NCBI GenBank assembly: GCA_964370965.1
Contig: CAYJLW010000003.1
Location: forward strand, 67,936-131,935
DNA length: 64,000 nucleotides
Source: CAYJLW01 sp964370965
Lineage (GTDB): Bacteria; Actinomycetota; Acidimicrobiia; UBA2766
Reading direction: 5' to 3'
Below, piece by piece: positions 43,341 to 51,445 of this stretch (within the stretch, counting starts at the first letter, position 1; every line of letters starts with the position of its first letter). Under the pieces are notes generated by a model. That model was given only the letters and a program-made list of their open reading frames with translations, searched no databases and had not been told where the DNA came from. A program made the translations under genes and the position numbers.

Positions 43341-44528
43341 ATGGCCAAGGCCAAGTTCGAGCGGACCAAGCCGCACGTCAACATCGGGACGATCGGCCAC
43401 ATCGACCACGGCAAGACCACTCTGACCGCGGCGATCACCAAGGTCCTCGCTGAGCAGAACCCGGACGTGGCGTTCACGCCCTTCGACCAGATCGACAAGG
43501 CGCCCGAGGAGAAGGCTCGCGGGATCACGATCTCCATCGCGCACGTCGAGTACGAGACGCCGAACCGCCACTATGCCCACGTCGACTGCCCGGGGCACGC
43601 GGACTACATCAAGAACATGATCACGGGGGCCGCCCAGATGGACGGCGCCATCCTCGTAGTGGCCGCCACCGACGGCCCCATGCCCCAGACCCGTGAGCAC
43701 GTCCTGCTCGCCCGCCAGGTGGGCGTCCCCTACATCGTCGTTTTCATGAACAAGGCCGACATGGTCGACGACCCCGAGCTCCTCGACCTCGTGGAGCTCG
43801 AGGTGCGCGAGCTGCTGAGCTCCTACGAGTTCCCCGGCGACGACGTCCCGATCATCAGGGGCTCGGCTCTGAAGGCGCTCGAGGGCGACCCGGAGTGGAC
43901 GCCGCAGATCCTCGAGCTCATGGAGGCCTGCGACAGCGCCATCCCCGAGCCGCTGCGCGACGTCGACAAGCCGTTCCTGATGCCCATCGAGGACGTCTTC
44001 ACGATTCAGGGCCGCGGCACCGTCGTCACCGGTCGCGTGACCCGGGGCCAGCTCAACAAGATGGAAGAGATCGAGATCGTCGGAATCCGCGACACCCGCA
44101 AGACCGTCGCCACCGACCTCGAGATGTTCCGCAAGCTCCTCGACGAGATCCACGCCGGCGACAACGCCGGAGTTCTCCTGCGCGGCGTCGACAAGAAGGA
44201 GGTCGAGCGGGGCCAGGTTCTCGCGAAGCCGGGCACGGTCACGCCCCACACCCAGTTCGAGGCCGCCGTCTACTGCCTGACGAAGGACGAAGGTGGCCGC
44301 CACAGCCCGTTCTTCGGCGGCTACCGCCCGCAGTTCTACTTCCGCACCACCGACGTCACGGGCACCGTGACGCTGCCGGAGGGCACCGAGATGGTCATGC
44401 CCGGCGACAACACCGAGATGACCGTCGAGTTGCTCCAGCCCATCGCCATGGAGGAGGGCCTCGAGTTCGCCATCCGCGAGGGCAGCCGCACCGTCGGAGC
44501 CGGCCGGGTGACCAAGATCCTGAAGTAG
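43341..44528 (+). CDS. tuf: Elongation factor Tu
   Basis: EF-Tu delivers aminoacyl-tRNA to the ribosome. The 395-residue protein has GHIDHGKTTLTAAI (P-loop, about 19-32), RGITISIAHVEYE, DCPGHADYIKNM (with the catalytic His) and NKADMVDD, followed by the two beta-barrel domains (GRGTVVTGRV; RTTDVTGTV). Kirromycin- and GE2270-type contact residues look ordinary. It is last in the str operon and only one copy is visible. A hairpin and a strange G/C-run intergenic region follow. Confidence 0.98.
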   Translation: MAKAKFERTKPHVNIGTIGHIDHGKTTLTAAITKVLAEQNPDVAFTPFDQIDKAPEEKARGITISIAHVEYETPNRHYAHVDCPGHADYIKNMITGAAQMDGAILVVAATDGPMPQTREHVLLARQVGVPYIVVFMNKADMVDDPELLDLVELEVRELLSSYEFPGDDVPIIRGSALKALEGDPEWTPQILELMEACDSAIPEPLRDVDKPFLMPIEDVFTIQGRGTVVTGRVTRGQLNKMEEIEIVGIRDTRKTVATDLEMFRKLLDEIHAGDNAGVLLRGVDKKEVERGQVLAKPGTVTPHTQFEAAVYCLTKDEGGRHSPFFGGYRPQFYFRTTDVTGTVTLPEGTEMVMPGDNTEMTVELLQPIAMEEGLEFAIREGSRTVGAGRVTKILK

Positions 44529-44533
44529 CCCGA

Positions 44534-44549
44534 CCCCACAGTCGTGGGG
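44534..44549 (+). terminator. Hairpin after tuf
   Basis: CCCCAC (44534-44539), loop AGTC, GTGGGG (44544-44549), 5 bp after the tuf stop. It is placed as expected for the str operon terminator, but the 3' side runs into a G homopolymer rather than a T tract. Confidence 0.5.
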
Positions 44550-44636
44550 GGGGGCCCCCCCGGCCCCCCCGCCCCCCCCCCCCGGGGGGGGGGCGCGGGG
44601 GCGCGCTGGGCCCCGGGGCTACCGGGGGGGCCCCCG
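44544..44636. repeat. Extreme G/C homopolymer tract
   Basis: Alternating long runs of only G and C: for example a C run of 12 at 44572-44583 followed at once by a G run of 10 at 44584-44593, with earlier runs of 7-10. Nothing else in the window looks like this. It can fold into very stable hairpins or G-quadruplex-type structures on either strand, or it may be low-quality consensus. Confidence 0.85.
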
Positions 44637-45164
44637 CCGGGTTGGGGGCAGGATCGGGGGCCGCGTCCGCGGCACGCCCCGCTCTCTTGCGAGAAGCCCG
44701 ACGCAGGGAGGAACCCCGGTGGGGGGTGTCGAAGAACACCGGCTACGGGGGCGGTTTCCAGTGGTGGCCGGGATGTCGGGCAGGCCAGGAGCCCGGGCGA
44801 GACACGGCCGAGCTGAATCGCGGCGCAGGCCCGCCGGCCGCCTGCATGTCAGGCAGCGGGCGGAAGGTCCAGCGCCGGAGGCGACCGTGCCGAGCCCGGG
44901 GCTCTGGCTCCATCGGGGCGAGGGAGAGGGCTGTGGGCGCCATCTACGACCAACGCACCCCCTAACTGCGCGGTCTCGATCCGACGGTGAGGCGCGTGTG
45001 GGTCCCCGGGGGGCCGCCACGCCCGTGTCCGCGGGCACAAGGAACGGTCTGCTTTAGTTTCTCAACGCGAACACCGTTCGGGTGAGGGGGCCCACGCCGG
45101 GAAGGACGCGCCGGTGTGTCTAGTCTCGAACGCGGGCCGAGCGGGGTGGAGGACAGGGGACACC
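44637..45164. other. Intergenic region between tuf and nucleotide-sugar dehydrogenase
   Basis: About 530 bp with no convincing gene, tRNA or known riboswitch that I can recognise. Short open frames on both strands are Arg/Pro/Gly-rich shadows of high GC. A mildly AT-richer patch (about 45050-45065) may mark a promoter for the gene at 45165, but no clean -35/-10 pair stands out. Confidence 0.5.
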
Positions 45165-46457
45165 GTGCACCAGCTACTGCAACGCCTCGAGGACCGCACC
45201 GCCCGGGTCGCCGTGCTCGGGCAGGGATATGTGGGCCTCTTGGTGTCCATGCGGGCGAGCGAGGCGGGCTTCCCGGTCGTGGGCCTCGAGGCGGACGAAG
45301 AGCGTGCCGCCTCCCTCGCCGCCGGGCGGAGCTACGTGGGCGACGTCCCCGACGACGTCCTGGCGGCGTCGCTCGTCCGGGGCTACAGAGCCACGTCGTC
45401 GGAGGGGGACGTCGCCGGGTTCGACGTCGCCGTCATCACGGTGCCCACACCCCTGCACGAGGGCCAGCCCGACGTCTCCCACATCGAGGCGGCGGCCACC
45501 ACCGTGGGTCGCCACCTGCGCCCGCGCTGCCTCGTGGTCCTGGAGTCGACCACGTACCCCGGGACCACAGAGGAGGTCGTGGGCCCCGCCCTCGAGGAGG
45601 CGTCCGGGCTCCAGGTGGGCCGGGATTTCCTCCTCGGCTACTCCCCTGAGCGCATCGATCCCGGCAACCCCGAGTTCGGCCTCGCCAACACCCCCAAGGT
45701 CGTCTCCGGGATCGACGCCGACTCCCTCGCCGCCGTCGAGGGCTTCTACGGCGCCTTCGTAGAGAAGCTTGTGGCCGTGGGCACTGTCGCCGAAGCCGAG
45801 CTCGTGAAGCTGCTGGAGAACACGTTCCGGCACGTCAACATCGCGCTCGTGAACGAGCTCGCCATGTTCGCTCACCAGCTCGGGGTCGACATCTGGGCGG
45901 CGATCGACGCCGCCGCCACGAAGCCGTTCGGTTTCATGGCGTTCCGGCCCGGTCCCGGCGTCGGCGGCCACTGTCTCCCCGTCGACCCCAGCTACCTGTC
46001 CTGGCGCGTGAAACGGCGCCTCGGCGAGACGTTCCGCTTCGTGGAGCTCGCCAACGACGTGAACGACCACATGCCCGCCTACGTGGTGCGCAGGGTGCAG
46101 CGGATGCTGAACCGTGACGGCCTCGCCGTCAAAGGTGCCCAGATCGCCGTGCTCGGATACGCGTACAAGGCGGGTACGTCCGACGCCCGCGAGACTCCGG
46201 CCGCGCCGATCATCGACGGCCTCCTCGATCTCGGCGCCGAGGTCGTCGTGATCGACGCGCACGTGAGCGCCGCCGAGCTCGATTCCAGGGTCGATCTCCT
46301 GCCCTTCTCGCCCGAGGCGCTTTCCTCGGTCGCGGCCGTCGTGCTCGTCACGGATCACCCTGACTTCGACTACGACGTCGTGGCGTCCGCTTCCCGACGG
46401 GTTCTCGACACGCGCAACCGTCTCGGCGCGCTCGGCGGAACCGTCGAGAGGCTGTAG
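45165..46457 (+). CDS. Nucleotide-sugar dehydrogenase (UDP-GlcNAc/UDP-glucose 6-dehydrogenase family)
   Basis: This NAD-dependent enzyme oxidises the C6 of a UDP-sugar to a uronic acid in two steps for capsule or cell-wall glycan precursors. The 430-residue protein has the N-terminal Rossmann motif VAVLGQGYVGLLV (about 15-27), the segment TVPTPLHEGQPD, ESTTYPGTTEEVV and the catalytic cysteine in GPGVGGHCLPVDPSYL (about 264-279). That form of the cysteine motif is more like the WbpA/TviB (UDP-HexNAc) branch than UDP-glucose dehydrogenase. GTG 45165 has AGGGGA about 5 bp upstream. It stands alone between tuf and rpsJ, with no other glycan genes nearby, so its pathway is unknown. Confidence 0.9.
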   Translation: MHQLLQRLEDRTARVAVLGQGYVGLLVSMRASEAGFPVVGLEADEERAASLAAGRSYVGDVPDDVLAASLVRGYRATSSEGDVAGFDVAVITVPTPLHEGQPDVSHIEAAATTVGRHLRPRCLVVLESTTYPGTTEEVVGPALEEASGLQVGRDFLLGYSPERIDPGNPEFGLANTPKVVSGIDADSLAAVEGFYGAFVEKLVAVGTVAEAELVKLLENTFRHVNIALVNELAMFAHQLGVDIWAAIDAAATKPFGFMAFRPGPGVGGHCLPVDPSYLSWRVKRRLGETFRFVELANDVNDHMPAYVVRRVQRMLNRDGLAVKGAQIAVLGYAYKAGTSDARETPAAPIIDGLLDLGAEVVVIDAHVSAAELDSRVDLLPFSPEALSSVAAVVLVTDHPDFDYDVVASASRRVLDTRNRLGALGGTVERL

Positions 46458-46467
46458 GCGACGGGGG

Positions 46468-46497
46468 CGCTCCCGAGGGACATCCAGCGCGGGAGCG
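46468..46497 (+). terminator. Terminator of the dehydrogenase gene
   Basis: CGCTCCCG (46468-46475) pairs perfectly with CGGGAGCG (46490-46497), beginning 10 bp after the stop and ending 17 bp before the -35 of the rpsJ promoter. Confidence 0.55.
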
Positions 46498-46513
46498 TGC
46501 CCGCCGGCCGCAA

Positions 46514-46542
46514 TTGGCCTCCCGGGCGCCAGCCGCTACACT
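46514..46542 (+). promoter_or_regulatory. S10 operon promoter
   Basis: TTGGCC (46514-46519), 17-bp spacer, TACACT (46537-46542). It leaves a 5' leader of about 195 bp before rpsJ. Part of that leader can fold into GC hairpins, but I do not recognise a described S10 leader. Confidence 0.65.
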
Positions 46543-46745
46543 GTCACGGCTCAACTGAGCAGCGACATCCCCTCCGGGGGAGGCCGGGAACCGGGCGTTC
46601 CCGCCCGAGCCTGAGGGCTCCAAGAGGCCCGGTGTGTCGCCAAATCCGAACCCGTCCGGCGAGGACGTCGTCCGGGGTGTGCCGCGAGCGGCCCAGCCCG
46701 AGCGGCGGCCTCACGACCCGTCCCGTGAGGGGCAGGGGAGACACG

Positions 46746-47066
46746 ATGGCCGCACAACAGCGGATCCGCATCCGGCTGAAGGCGTACGACCACGAGGTCG
46801 TCGACCAGTCGGCGCGCAAGATCGTCGAGACGGTGCTGCGTACGCAGGCGAAGGTGTGCGGCCCCATCCCGCTGCCCACGGAGCGCCACCGCTACTGCGT
46901 CATCCGCTCCCCGCACAAGGACAAGGACAGCCGCGAGCACTTCGAGATGCGCATCCACAAGCGGCTCCTCGACATCGTCGACCCCACGCCGAAGACGGTC
47001 GACTCCCTCCAGCGCCTCGACCTGCCCGCCGGGGTCGACATCGAGATCAAGGTGAACGCCGGATGA
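46746..47066 (+). CDS. rpsJ: 30S ribosomal protein S10
   Basis: S10 belongs to the 30S head and, as NusE, also joins antitermination complexes with NusB/NusG. The 106-residue protein has the typical IRIRLKAYDHEVVDQSARK (about 7-25), GPIPLPTERHRYCVIRSPH and the C-terminal DLPAGVDIEIKV. ATG 46746 has AGGGGAG about 6 bp upstream. It is the first gene of the S10 operon, and its stop overlaps the rplC start (ATGA). Confidence 0.97.
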   Translation: MAAQQRIRIRLKAYDHEVVDQSARKIVETVLRTQAKVCGPIPLPTERHRYCVIRSPHKDKDSREHFEMRIHKRLLDIVDPTPKTVDSLQRLDLPAGVDIEIKVNAG

Positions 47067-47716
47067 AGGGCATCCTCGGGACCAAGGTGGGCATGACTCA
47101 GGTGTTCGACGAGAACGCCCGCGTCGTGCCCGTCACCGTCATCAAGGTCGCCGACTGCCGGGTCGGCCAGGTCAAGACGAAGGCGACCGACGGCTACGAC
47201 GCCGTGCAACTCTGCCTTGGCGAGCGTCGTCGCAACAAGGTCACGAAGCCCCGCGCAGGCCACGCCAAGAGGTGGGGCGACCAGGCCGTGGCCCGCCACG
47301 TGGTCGAGATCCGCACCGGCGAGGGCGAGTCCTTCGAGCCCGGCCAGAGCGTCTCCGCCGACGTCTTCGAGAAGGGCGAGCGGGCCGACGTCGTCGGTGT
47401 CTCCAAGGGCAAGGGCACCGCCGGTGTGATGAAGCGCCACAACTTCTCCGGTCTCAAGGGCAGCCACGGCACGCACCGCGTGCACCGTCACGGGGGCGCC
47501 ATCGGCATGTGCGCCACACCGGCCCGTGTCCTCAAGGGCATGCGCATGGCCGGGCACATGGGCCACGCCCGCTGCACGGTGCACAACCTCGAGATCGTCG
47601 AGGCCGACACGGAGCGCGAGCTCCTCCTCGTCCGGGGCGCCGTGCCCGGGCCCCGCGGCGGGCTCGTCATGGTGCGCCAGGCGTCCAAGTCGCCCAAGGG
47701 CAAGGGAGGCCGGTGA
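47063..47716 (+). CDS. rplC: 50S ribosomal protein L3
   Basis: L3 binds near the 3' end of 23S rRNA and is one of the first proteins to assemble; its long loop reaches the peptidyl transferase centre. The 217-residue product begins MKGILGTKVGMTQVFDENAR and carries the loop with SHGTHRVHRHGGAIG and GMRMAGHMGHARCT (about 165-178). Ends are coupled: ATG 47063 overlaps rpsJ, and its stop overlaps the rplD ATG. Confidence 0.97.
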   Translation: MKGILGTKVGMTQVFDENARVVPVTVIKVADCRVGQVKTKATDGYDAVQLCLGERRRNKVTKPRAGHAKRWGDQAVARHVVEIRTGEGESFEPGQSVSADVFEKGERADVVGVSKGKGTAGVMKRHNFSGLKGSHGTHRVHRHGGAIGMCATPARVLKGMRMAGHMGHARCTVHNLEIVEADTERELLLVRGAVPGPRGGLVMVRQASKSPKGKGGR

Positions 47717-48342
47717 TGGCCGACCTCCACAACGCCTCCGGTGAGGTCGTCGGGACCGTCGACCTCGACCCCGCCGTCTTCGACGTCGAGCCCAACGAAG
47801 CGGTCATGCACCAGGTCGTCACCGCGCAGCTCGCCGCCGGCCGTTCCGGCACGCACTCCACGAAGACCCGCGCCGAGGTCCGGGGCGGCGGCGCCAAGCC
47901 CTGGCGCCAGAAGGGCACGGGCCGGGCCCGCCAGGGCTCCATCCGGGCGCCCCACTGGACGGGCGGCGGCGTCGCCCACGGGCCCAAGCCTCGCGACTAC
48001 TCCCAGCGCACGCCCAAGAAGATGGTGAAGCTCGCCCTGCGTTCGGCCCTGTCCGACCGTGCCCGGGCGGGCCGCATCCGGGTGCTCGAGGAGTGGGGCT
48101 TCGGCGACCCGTCCACCAAGACCGCCAAGGGCATCCTCGAGGCGCTCGAGGCCCGGGGCCGCAGCCTGATCGTGATCGACGACTGGGACGGCGACGACAC
48201 CGCCGTGCGCTCGTTCCGCAACCTCCCCGAGATCCACATCGTCCCCGCCGAGCAGCTCAGCGCGTATGACGTCCTGCGCTCGGACTGGCTCCTGTTCACG
48301 CAGACCTCCCTGGCGCTGTCCACGAAGAAGGCGCTGCCGTGA
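47716..48342 (+). CDS. rplD: 50S ribosomal protein L4
   Basis: L4 lines the peptide exit tunnel with an extended loop and represses the S10 operon in some bacteria. The 208-residue protein contains the tunnel loop KTRAEVRGGGAKPWRQKGTG (about 50-69) followed by GRARQGSIRAPHW, and a C-terminal Rossmann-like domain. ATG 47716 overlaps the rplC stop (TGATG). The stop overlaps the GTG of rplW. Confidence 0.97.
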   Translation: MADLHNASGEVVGTVDLDPAVFDVEPNEAVMHQVVTAQLAAGRSGTHSTKTRAEVRGGGAKPWRQKGTGRARQGSIRAPHWTGGGVAHGPKPRDYSQRTPKKMVKLALRSALSDRARAGRIRVLEEWGFGDPSTKTAKGILEALEARGRSLIVIDDWDGDDTAVRSFRNLPEIHIVPAEQLSAYDVLRSDWLLFTQTSLALSTKKALP

Positions 48343-48635
48343 AGGATCCCCGCGACGTCGTCCTCCGCCCCGTCATCTCCGAGAAGTCCTACGCGCTCAT
48401 CCAGGACGCGAACACCTACACGTTCCTCGTCCACTCAGACGCCAACAAGACCGAGATCGGCCAGGCGGTGGCGGCGATCTTCAACGTCCACGTCGTTGCG
48501 GTGAACACCCTCAACCGGGCCGGGAAGCGCAAGCGGAACCGGCGTACGGGCACGTTCGGACGCAAGCCCGGGCGCAAGCGGGCGATGGTGAAGCTCGCGT
48601 CCGGTGACTCGATCCCGATCTTCGAGGGGACCTGA
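48339..48635 (+). CDS. rplW: 50S ribosomal protein L23
   Basis: L23 sits at the tunnel exit and is the docking point for trigger factor and SRP. The 98-residue product has KDPRDVVLRPVISEKSYAL at the start, the core YTFLVHSDANKTEIGQAV and the basic loop GKRKRNRRTGTFGRKPGRKR. GTG 48339 overlaps the rplD stop by 4 bp. rplB follows after 2 bp. Confidence 0.96.
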   Translation: MKDPRDVVLRPVISEKSYALIQDANTYTFLVHSDANKTEIGQAVAAIFNVHVVAVNTLNRAGKRKRNRRTGTFGRKPGRKRAMVKLASGDSIPIFEGT

Positions 48636-48637
48636 CG

Positions 48638-49474
48638 ATGGCCATCCGCAAGCGCAAGCCGACCTCACCCGGACGCCGCTTCCAGACCGTCTCGGACTTC
48701 TCGGAGCTCACGAAGGGCAAGAAGCCCGAGCGTTCGCTGACGACGAAGGTCACGAAGACCGGCGGCCGCAACGCCCACGGGCGGATCACGACGCGTCACC
48801 ACGGCGGCGGCCACAAGCGGCGCTACCGCATCGTCGACTTCCGCCGCAACAAGGACGGCGTCCCGGCGAAGGTGGCGGCGATCGAGTACGACCCGAACCG
48901 CAACGCCCGTCTCGCCCTCCTGCACTACGCCGACGGCGAGAAGCGCTACATCGTCGCCCCCCTCCGCCTCAACGTGGGAGACGCCGTCGAGTCCGGCCCG
49001 GGCGTCGACATCAAGGTCGGCAACGCCCTCCCGCTGCGCAACATCCCCGTGGGCACGAACGTGCACTGCATCGAGATGAAGCCCGGCGCCGGCGCCAAGA
49101 TGGCCCGTTCCGCCGGCGCCACGGTGCAGCTCATGGCCAAGGAGGGTGAGCAGGCCCAGCTCCGCCTGCCCTCAGGGGAATACCGCCTCGTGCCCATCGA
49201 CTGCCGGGCCACGATCGGCCAGGTGGGCAACGTCGAGGCCGAGCTCATCAAGGTGGGCAAGGCCGGCCGCAACCGCTGGAAGGGTGTGCGGCCCACCACC
49301 CGCGGCGTGGCCATGAACCCCGTCGACCACCCCCTCGGGGGCGGCGAGGGCAAGAGCTCCGGCGGCCGCCACCCAGTGTCGCCCTGGGGCAAGCTCGAGC
49401 GTCCCACCCGCAAGAAGAACAAGCGCTCCGACGCGATGATCGTCCGCCGCCGCCGCAAGAAGGGCCGGAGGTAG
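48638..49474 (+). CDS. rplB: 50S ribosomal protein L2
   Basis: L2 is required for subunit joining and peptidyl transferase activity. The 278-residue protein shows MAIRKRKPTSPGRRF, GRITTRHHGGGHKRRYR (about 48-64) and the C-terminal signature MNPVDHPLGGGEGKSSGGRH. The histidine implicated in activity (VDH) is kept. The next histidine of the nearly universal DHPHGGGEG is leucine here. The gene lies in the normal rplW-rplB-rpsS order. Confidence 0.97.
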   Translation: MAIRKRKPTSPGRRFQTVSDFSELTKGKKPERSLTTKVTKTGGRNAHGRITTRHHGGGHKRRYRIVDFRRNKDGVPAKVAAIEYDPNRNARLALLHYADGEKRYIVAPLRLNVGDAVESGPGVDIKVGNALPLRNIPVGTNVHCIEMKPGAGAKMARSAGATVQLMAKEGEQAQLRLPSGEYRLVPIDCRATIGQVGNVEAELIKVGKAGRNRWKGVRPTTRGVAMNPVDHPLGGGEGKSSGGRHPVSPWGKLERPTRKKNKRSDAMIVRRRRKKGRR

Positions 49475-49480
49475 CCAGCC

Positions 49481-49762
49481 ATGCCGCGCAGCCTGAAGAA
49501 GGGTCCCTGGGTCGACGACCACCTCGTGAAGAAGGTCGAGGCCATGAACAAGAAGGGCGAGAAGAAGGTCCTCAAGACCTGGTCGCGCCGTTCCACCATC
49601 CTGCCCGAGATGGTCGGCCACACGATCGCCGTGCACGACGGCCGCAAGCACGTGCCCGTGTACATCACCGAGTCGATGGTCGGCCACAAGCTGGGCGAGT
49701 TCGCCCCCACCCGCACCTTCCGGCACCACGCCGGCCAGGACCGCTCTGCGAGGGTGCGCTGA
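49481..49762 (+). CDS. rpsS: 30S ribosomal protein S19
   Basis: S19 forms a head complex with S13 and touches the A-site tRNA. It has 93 residues, the normal length, with PRSLKKGPWVDDHLVKKVE, TWSRRSTILPEMVGHTIAVH and GHKLGEFAPTRTFRHH. ATG 49481 is 6 bp after rplB; the stop overlaps the rplV ATG. Confidence 0.97.
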   Translation: MPRSLKKGPWVDDHLVKKVEAMNKKGEKKVLKTWSRRSTILPEMVGHTIAVHDGRKHVPVYITESMVGHKLGEFAPTRTFRHHAGQDRSARVR

Positions 49763-50136
49763 TGGCCGCCGGTCGCGACGTCGACGTGCGCGAGACGCGG
49801 GCGATCGCCCGCTACATCCGGACGTCGCCGCCGAAGCTGCGCATCATCGCCGACCTGATCCGGGGAATGCCGGTCACGGAGGCCCGCCGCATCCTGGACT
49901 TCTCGGGCAAGGGGGGCGGGCGCACGATCCGAAAGGTGGTCGACTCCGCGGCGGCCAACGCCGAGAACGGTGAGCTCGGCCTCACCGCGGAGGAGCTCTA
50001 CGTGTCCAAGATCGCCGTCGACGAGGGACCGACGCTGAAGCGCTGGCTGCCCCGGGCGCGGGGCCGGGCCACCCGGATCCGCAAGCGCACGAGCCACATC
50101 ACCGTGTACGTCCGCGAAATCCCCGAGGAGCATTGA
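49762..50136 (+). CDS. rplV: 50S ribosomal protein L22
   Basis: L22 contributes the second tunnel-lining hairpin. The 124-residue product begins with a short extension MAAGRDVDVRETRAIAR, then YIRTSPPKLRIIADLIRGMP, and carries the hairpin KRWLPRARGRATRIRKRTSH (about 93-112), where macrolide-resistance changes occur in other species. It looks unaltered here. Start and stop both overlap the neighbours. Confidence 0.96.
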   Translation: MAAGRDVDVRETRAIARYIRTSPPKLRIIADLIRGMPVTEARRILDFSGKGGGRTIRKVVDSAAANAENGELGLTAEELYVSKIAVDEGPTLKRWLPRARGRATRIRKRTSHITVYVREIPEEH

Positions 50137-51032
50137 TGGGCCAGAAGGTCAACCCCTACGGGTTCCGCCTCGGGATCGTCACCGACTGGAAGTCCCGGTG
50201 GTTCTCCGACAAGGAGTACACGGACTACCTGATCGAGGACCGCAACGTACGGGACTTCATCACGCGCAAGCTCCCGCATGCCCTCATCAGCCGGATCGAG
50301 ATCGAGCGCACCCGTGACCGCATCCGTGTCGACGTGCACACGGCTCGCCCGGGCATCGTCATCGGTCGGCGCGGCGTCGAGGCGGACGCCCTCCGCAGCC
50401 ACATCGAGAAGACCACCGCCAAGCGGGTCCAGCTCAACGTCATCGAGGTCGAGAAGCCCGACATCGACGCCCGGCTCGTCGCCCAGAACGTGGCCGAGCA
50501 GCTCCGGGGCCGGGTGAGCTTCCGCCGGGCGATGAAGCGGGCCGTGGCGAACGCTCTCAAGGGCGGGGCGCAGGGCATCCGCATCCAGTGTTCCGGACGC
50601 CTCGGCGGTTCCGAGATGGCCCGCACGGAGTGGTACCGCGAGGGCCGCGTGCCCCTGCACACGCTGCGCGCCGACATTGACTACGGCCTCTACGAGTCCC
50701 GCACGACCTTCGGTCAGATCGGCGTGAAGGTCTGGATCTACAAGGGCGAGATCGTCAAGGGCCGCGGCGGCGCCGCCGAGAAGATCGCCGCCGAGGCCGC
50801 CATGGCCGCGGGCGACGCCACGCCGCGGACGCGCCGCCGCCCCGTCGGTGTGGCCACCACGGCGGCGGCTTCCGTGGGCGCCGCTCTCGAGAGCGAGAGC
50901 GACCTGCCCGGCGCCACGGCAGCGCAGATGCAGCGCATCGACGACGCCTCCCTCACCGAGAAGGAGATCGAGGCACCGGTCGCGCCTCCCGCCACCGAGG
51001 ACGCCCCCGAGGCAGAGGGTGGTGACGCCTGA
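50136..51032 (+). CDS. rpsC: 30S ribosomal protein S3 with long C-terminal tail
   Basis: S3 forms the mRNA entry site with S4 and S5. The protein starts MGQKVNPYGFRLGIVTDWKS and has the KH domain (GIVIGRRGVEADALR, about 69-83) and the C-terminal domain with QCSGRLGGSEMARTEWYREG. The family norm ends near residue 215-230. Here about 80 more residues follow, Ala/Glu/Pro-rich and likely disordered (from about residue 220, ending EAEGGDA), for a total of 298. ATG 50136 is the better start; a TTG one codon upstream overlaps rplV. Confidence 0.96.
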   Translation: MGQKVNPYGFRLGIVTDWKSRWFSDKEYTDYLIEDRNVRDFITRKLPHALISRIEIERTRDRIRVDVHTARPGIVIGRRGVEADALRSHIEKTTAKRVQLNVIEVEKPDIDARLVAQNVAEQLRGRVSFRRAMKRAVANALKGGAQGIRIQCSGRLGGSEMARTEWYREGRVPLHTLRADIDYGLYESRTTFGQIGVKVWIYKGEIVKGRGGAAEKIAAEAAMAAGDATPRTRRRPVGVATTAAASVGAALESESDLPGATAAQMQRIDDASLTEKEIEAPVAPPATEDAPEAEGGDA

Positions 51033-51445
51033 TGCTGATGCCCCGTAAGGTCAAGCACCGCAAGGAGCACCGCGGCCGGCGCAAGGGCGACGCCAAGGGC
51101 CACACCTCCGTGCACTTCGGCGACTACGGCCTGCAGGCCCTCACGCCCGGCTGGATCACGAACCGCCAGATCGAGGCTGCCCGTATCGCCATGACCCGCC
51201 ACATCCGCCGCGGCGGCAAGGTCTGGATCACGATCTTCCCGGACAAGCCCGTCACGGAGAAGCCCGCCGAGACCCGGATGGGTTCGGGCAAGGGCTCCCC
51301 GGAGCGCTGGGTGGCCGTCGTGAAGCCCGGTCGCGTGATGTTCGAGCTCTCCGGCGTCCCCGAGCCCGTCGCCCGCGAAGCGATGCGCCTCGCCGGTCAC
51401 AAGCTGCCCGTCAAAACCCGATTCGTGAAGCGGGAGGCGGAATGA
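51032..51445 (+). CDS. rplP: 50S ribosomal protein L16
   Basis: L16 lies at the A-site side of the peptidyl transferase centre. The 137-residue protein is canonical: MLMPRKVKHRKEHRGRRKG, GWITNRQIEAARIAMTRHIR and KPAETRMGSGKGSPERWVAV (about 76-95). The Arg hydroxylated in some bacteria (in RMGSGKG) is present. The start overlaps the rpsC stop, and its own stop overlaps the rpmC ATG. Confidence 0.97.
   Translation: MLMPRKVKHRKEHRGRRKGDAKGHTSVHFGDYGLQALTPGWITNRQIEAARIAMTRHIRRGGKVWITIFPDKPVTEKPAETRMGSGKGSPERWVAVVKPGRVMFELSGVPEPVAREAMRLAGHKLPVKTRFVKREAE

Noticed and set aside
40800..44303. 1167-codon minus-strand open frame across rpsG-fusA-tuf
   Set aside because: Antisense shadow of three highly conserved genes; composition rich in Leu/His/Asp/Val typical of reversed GC-rich codons.
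44637..45164. Possible riboswitch or tRNA before the nucleotide-sugar dehydrogenase
   Set aside because: No tRNA cloverleaf and no conserved core of a riboswitch class that I know could be found; only scattered GC hairpins.
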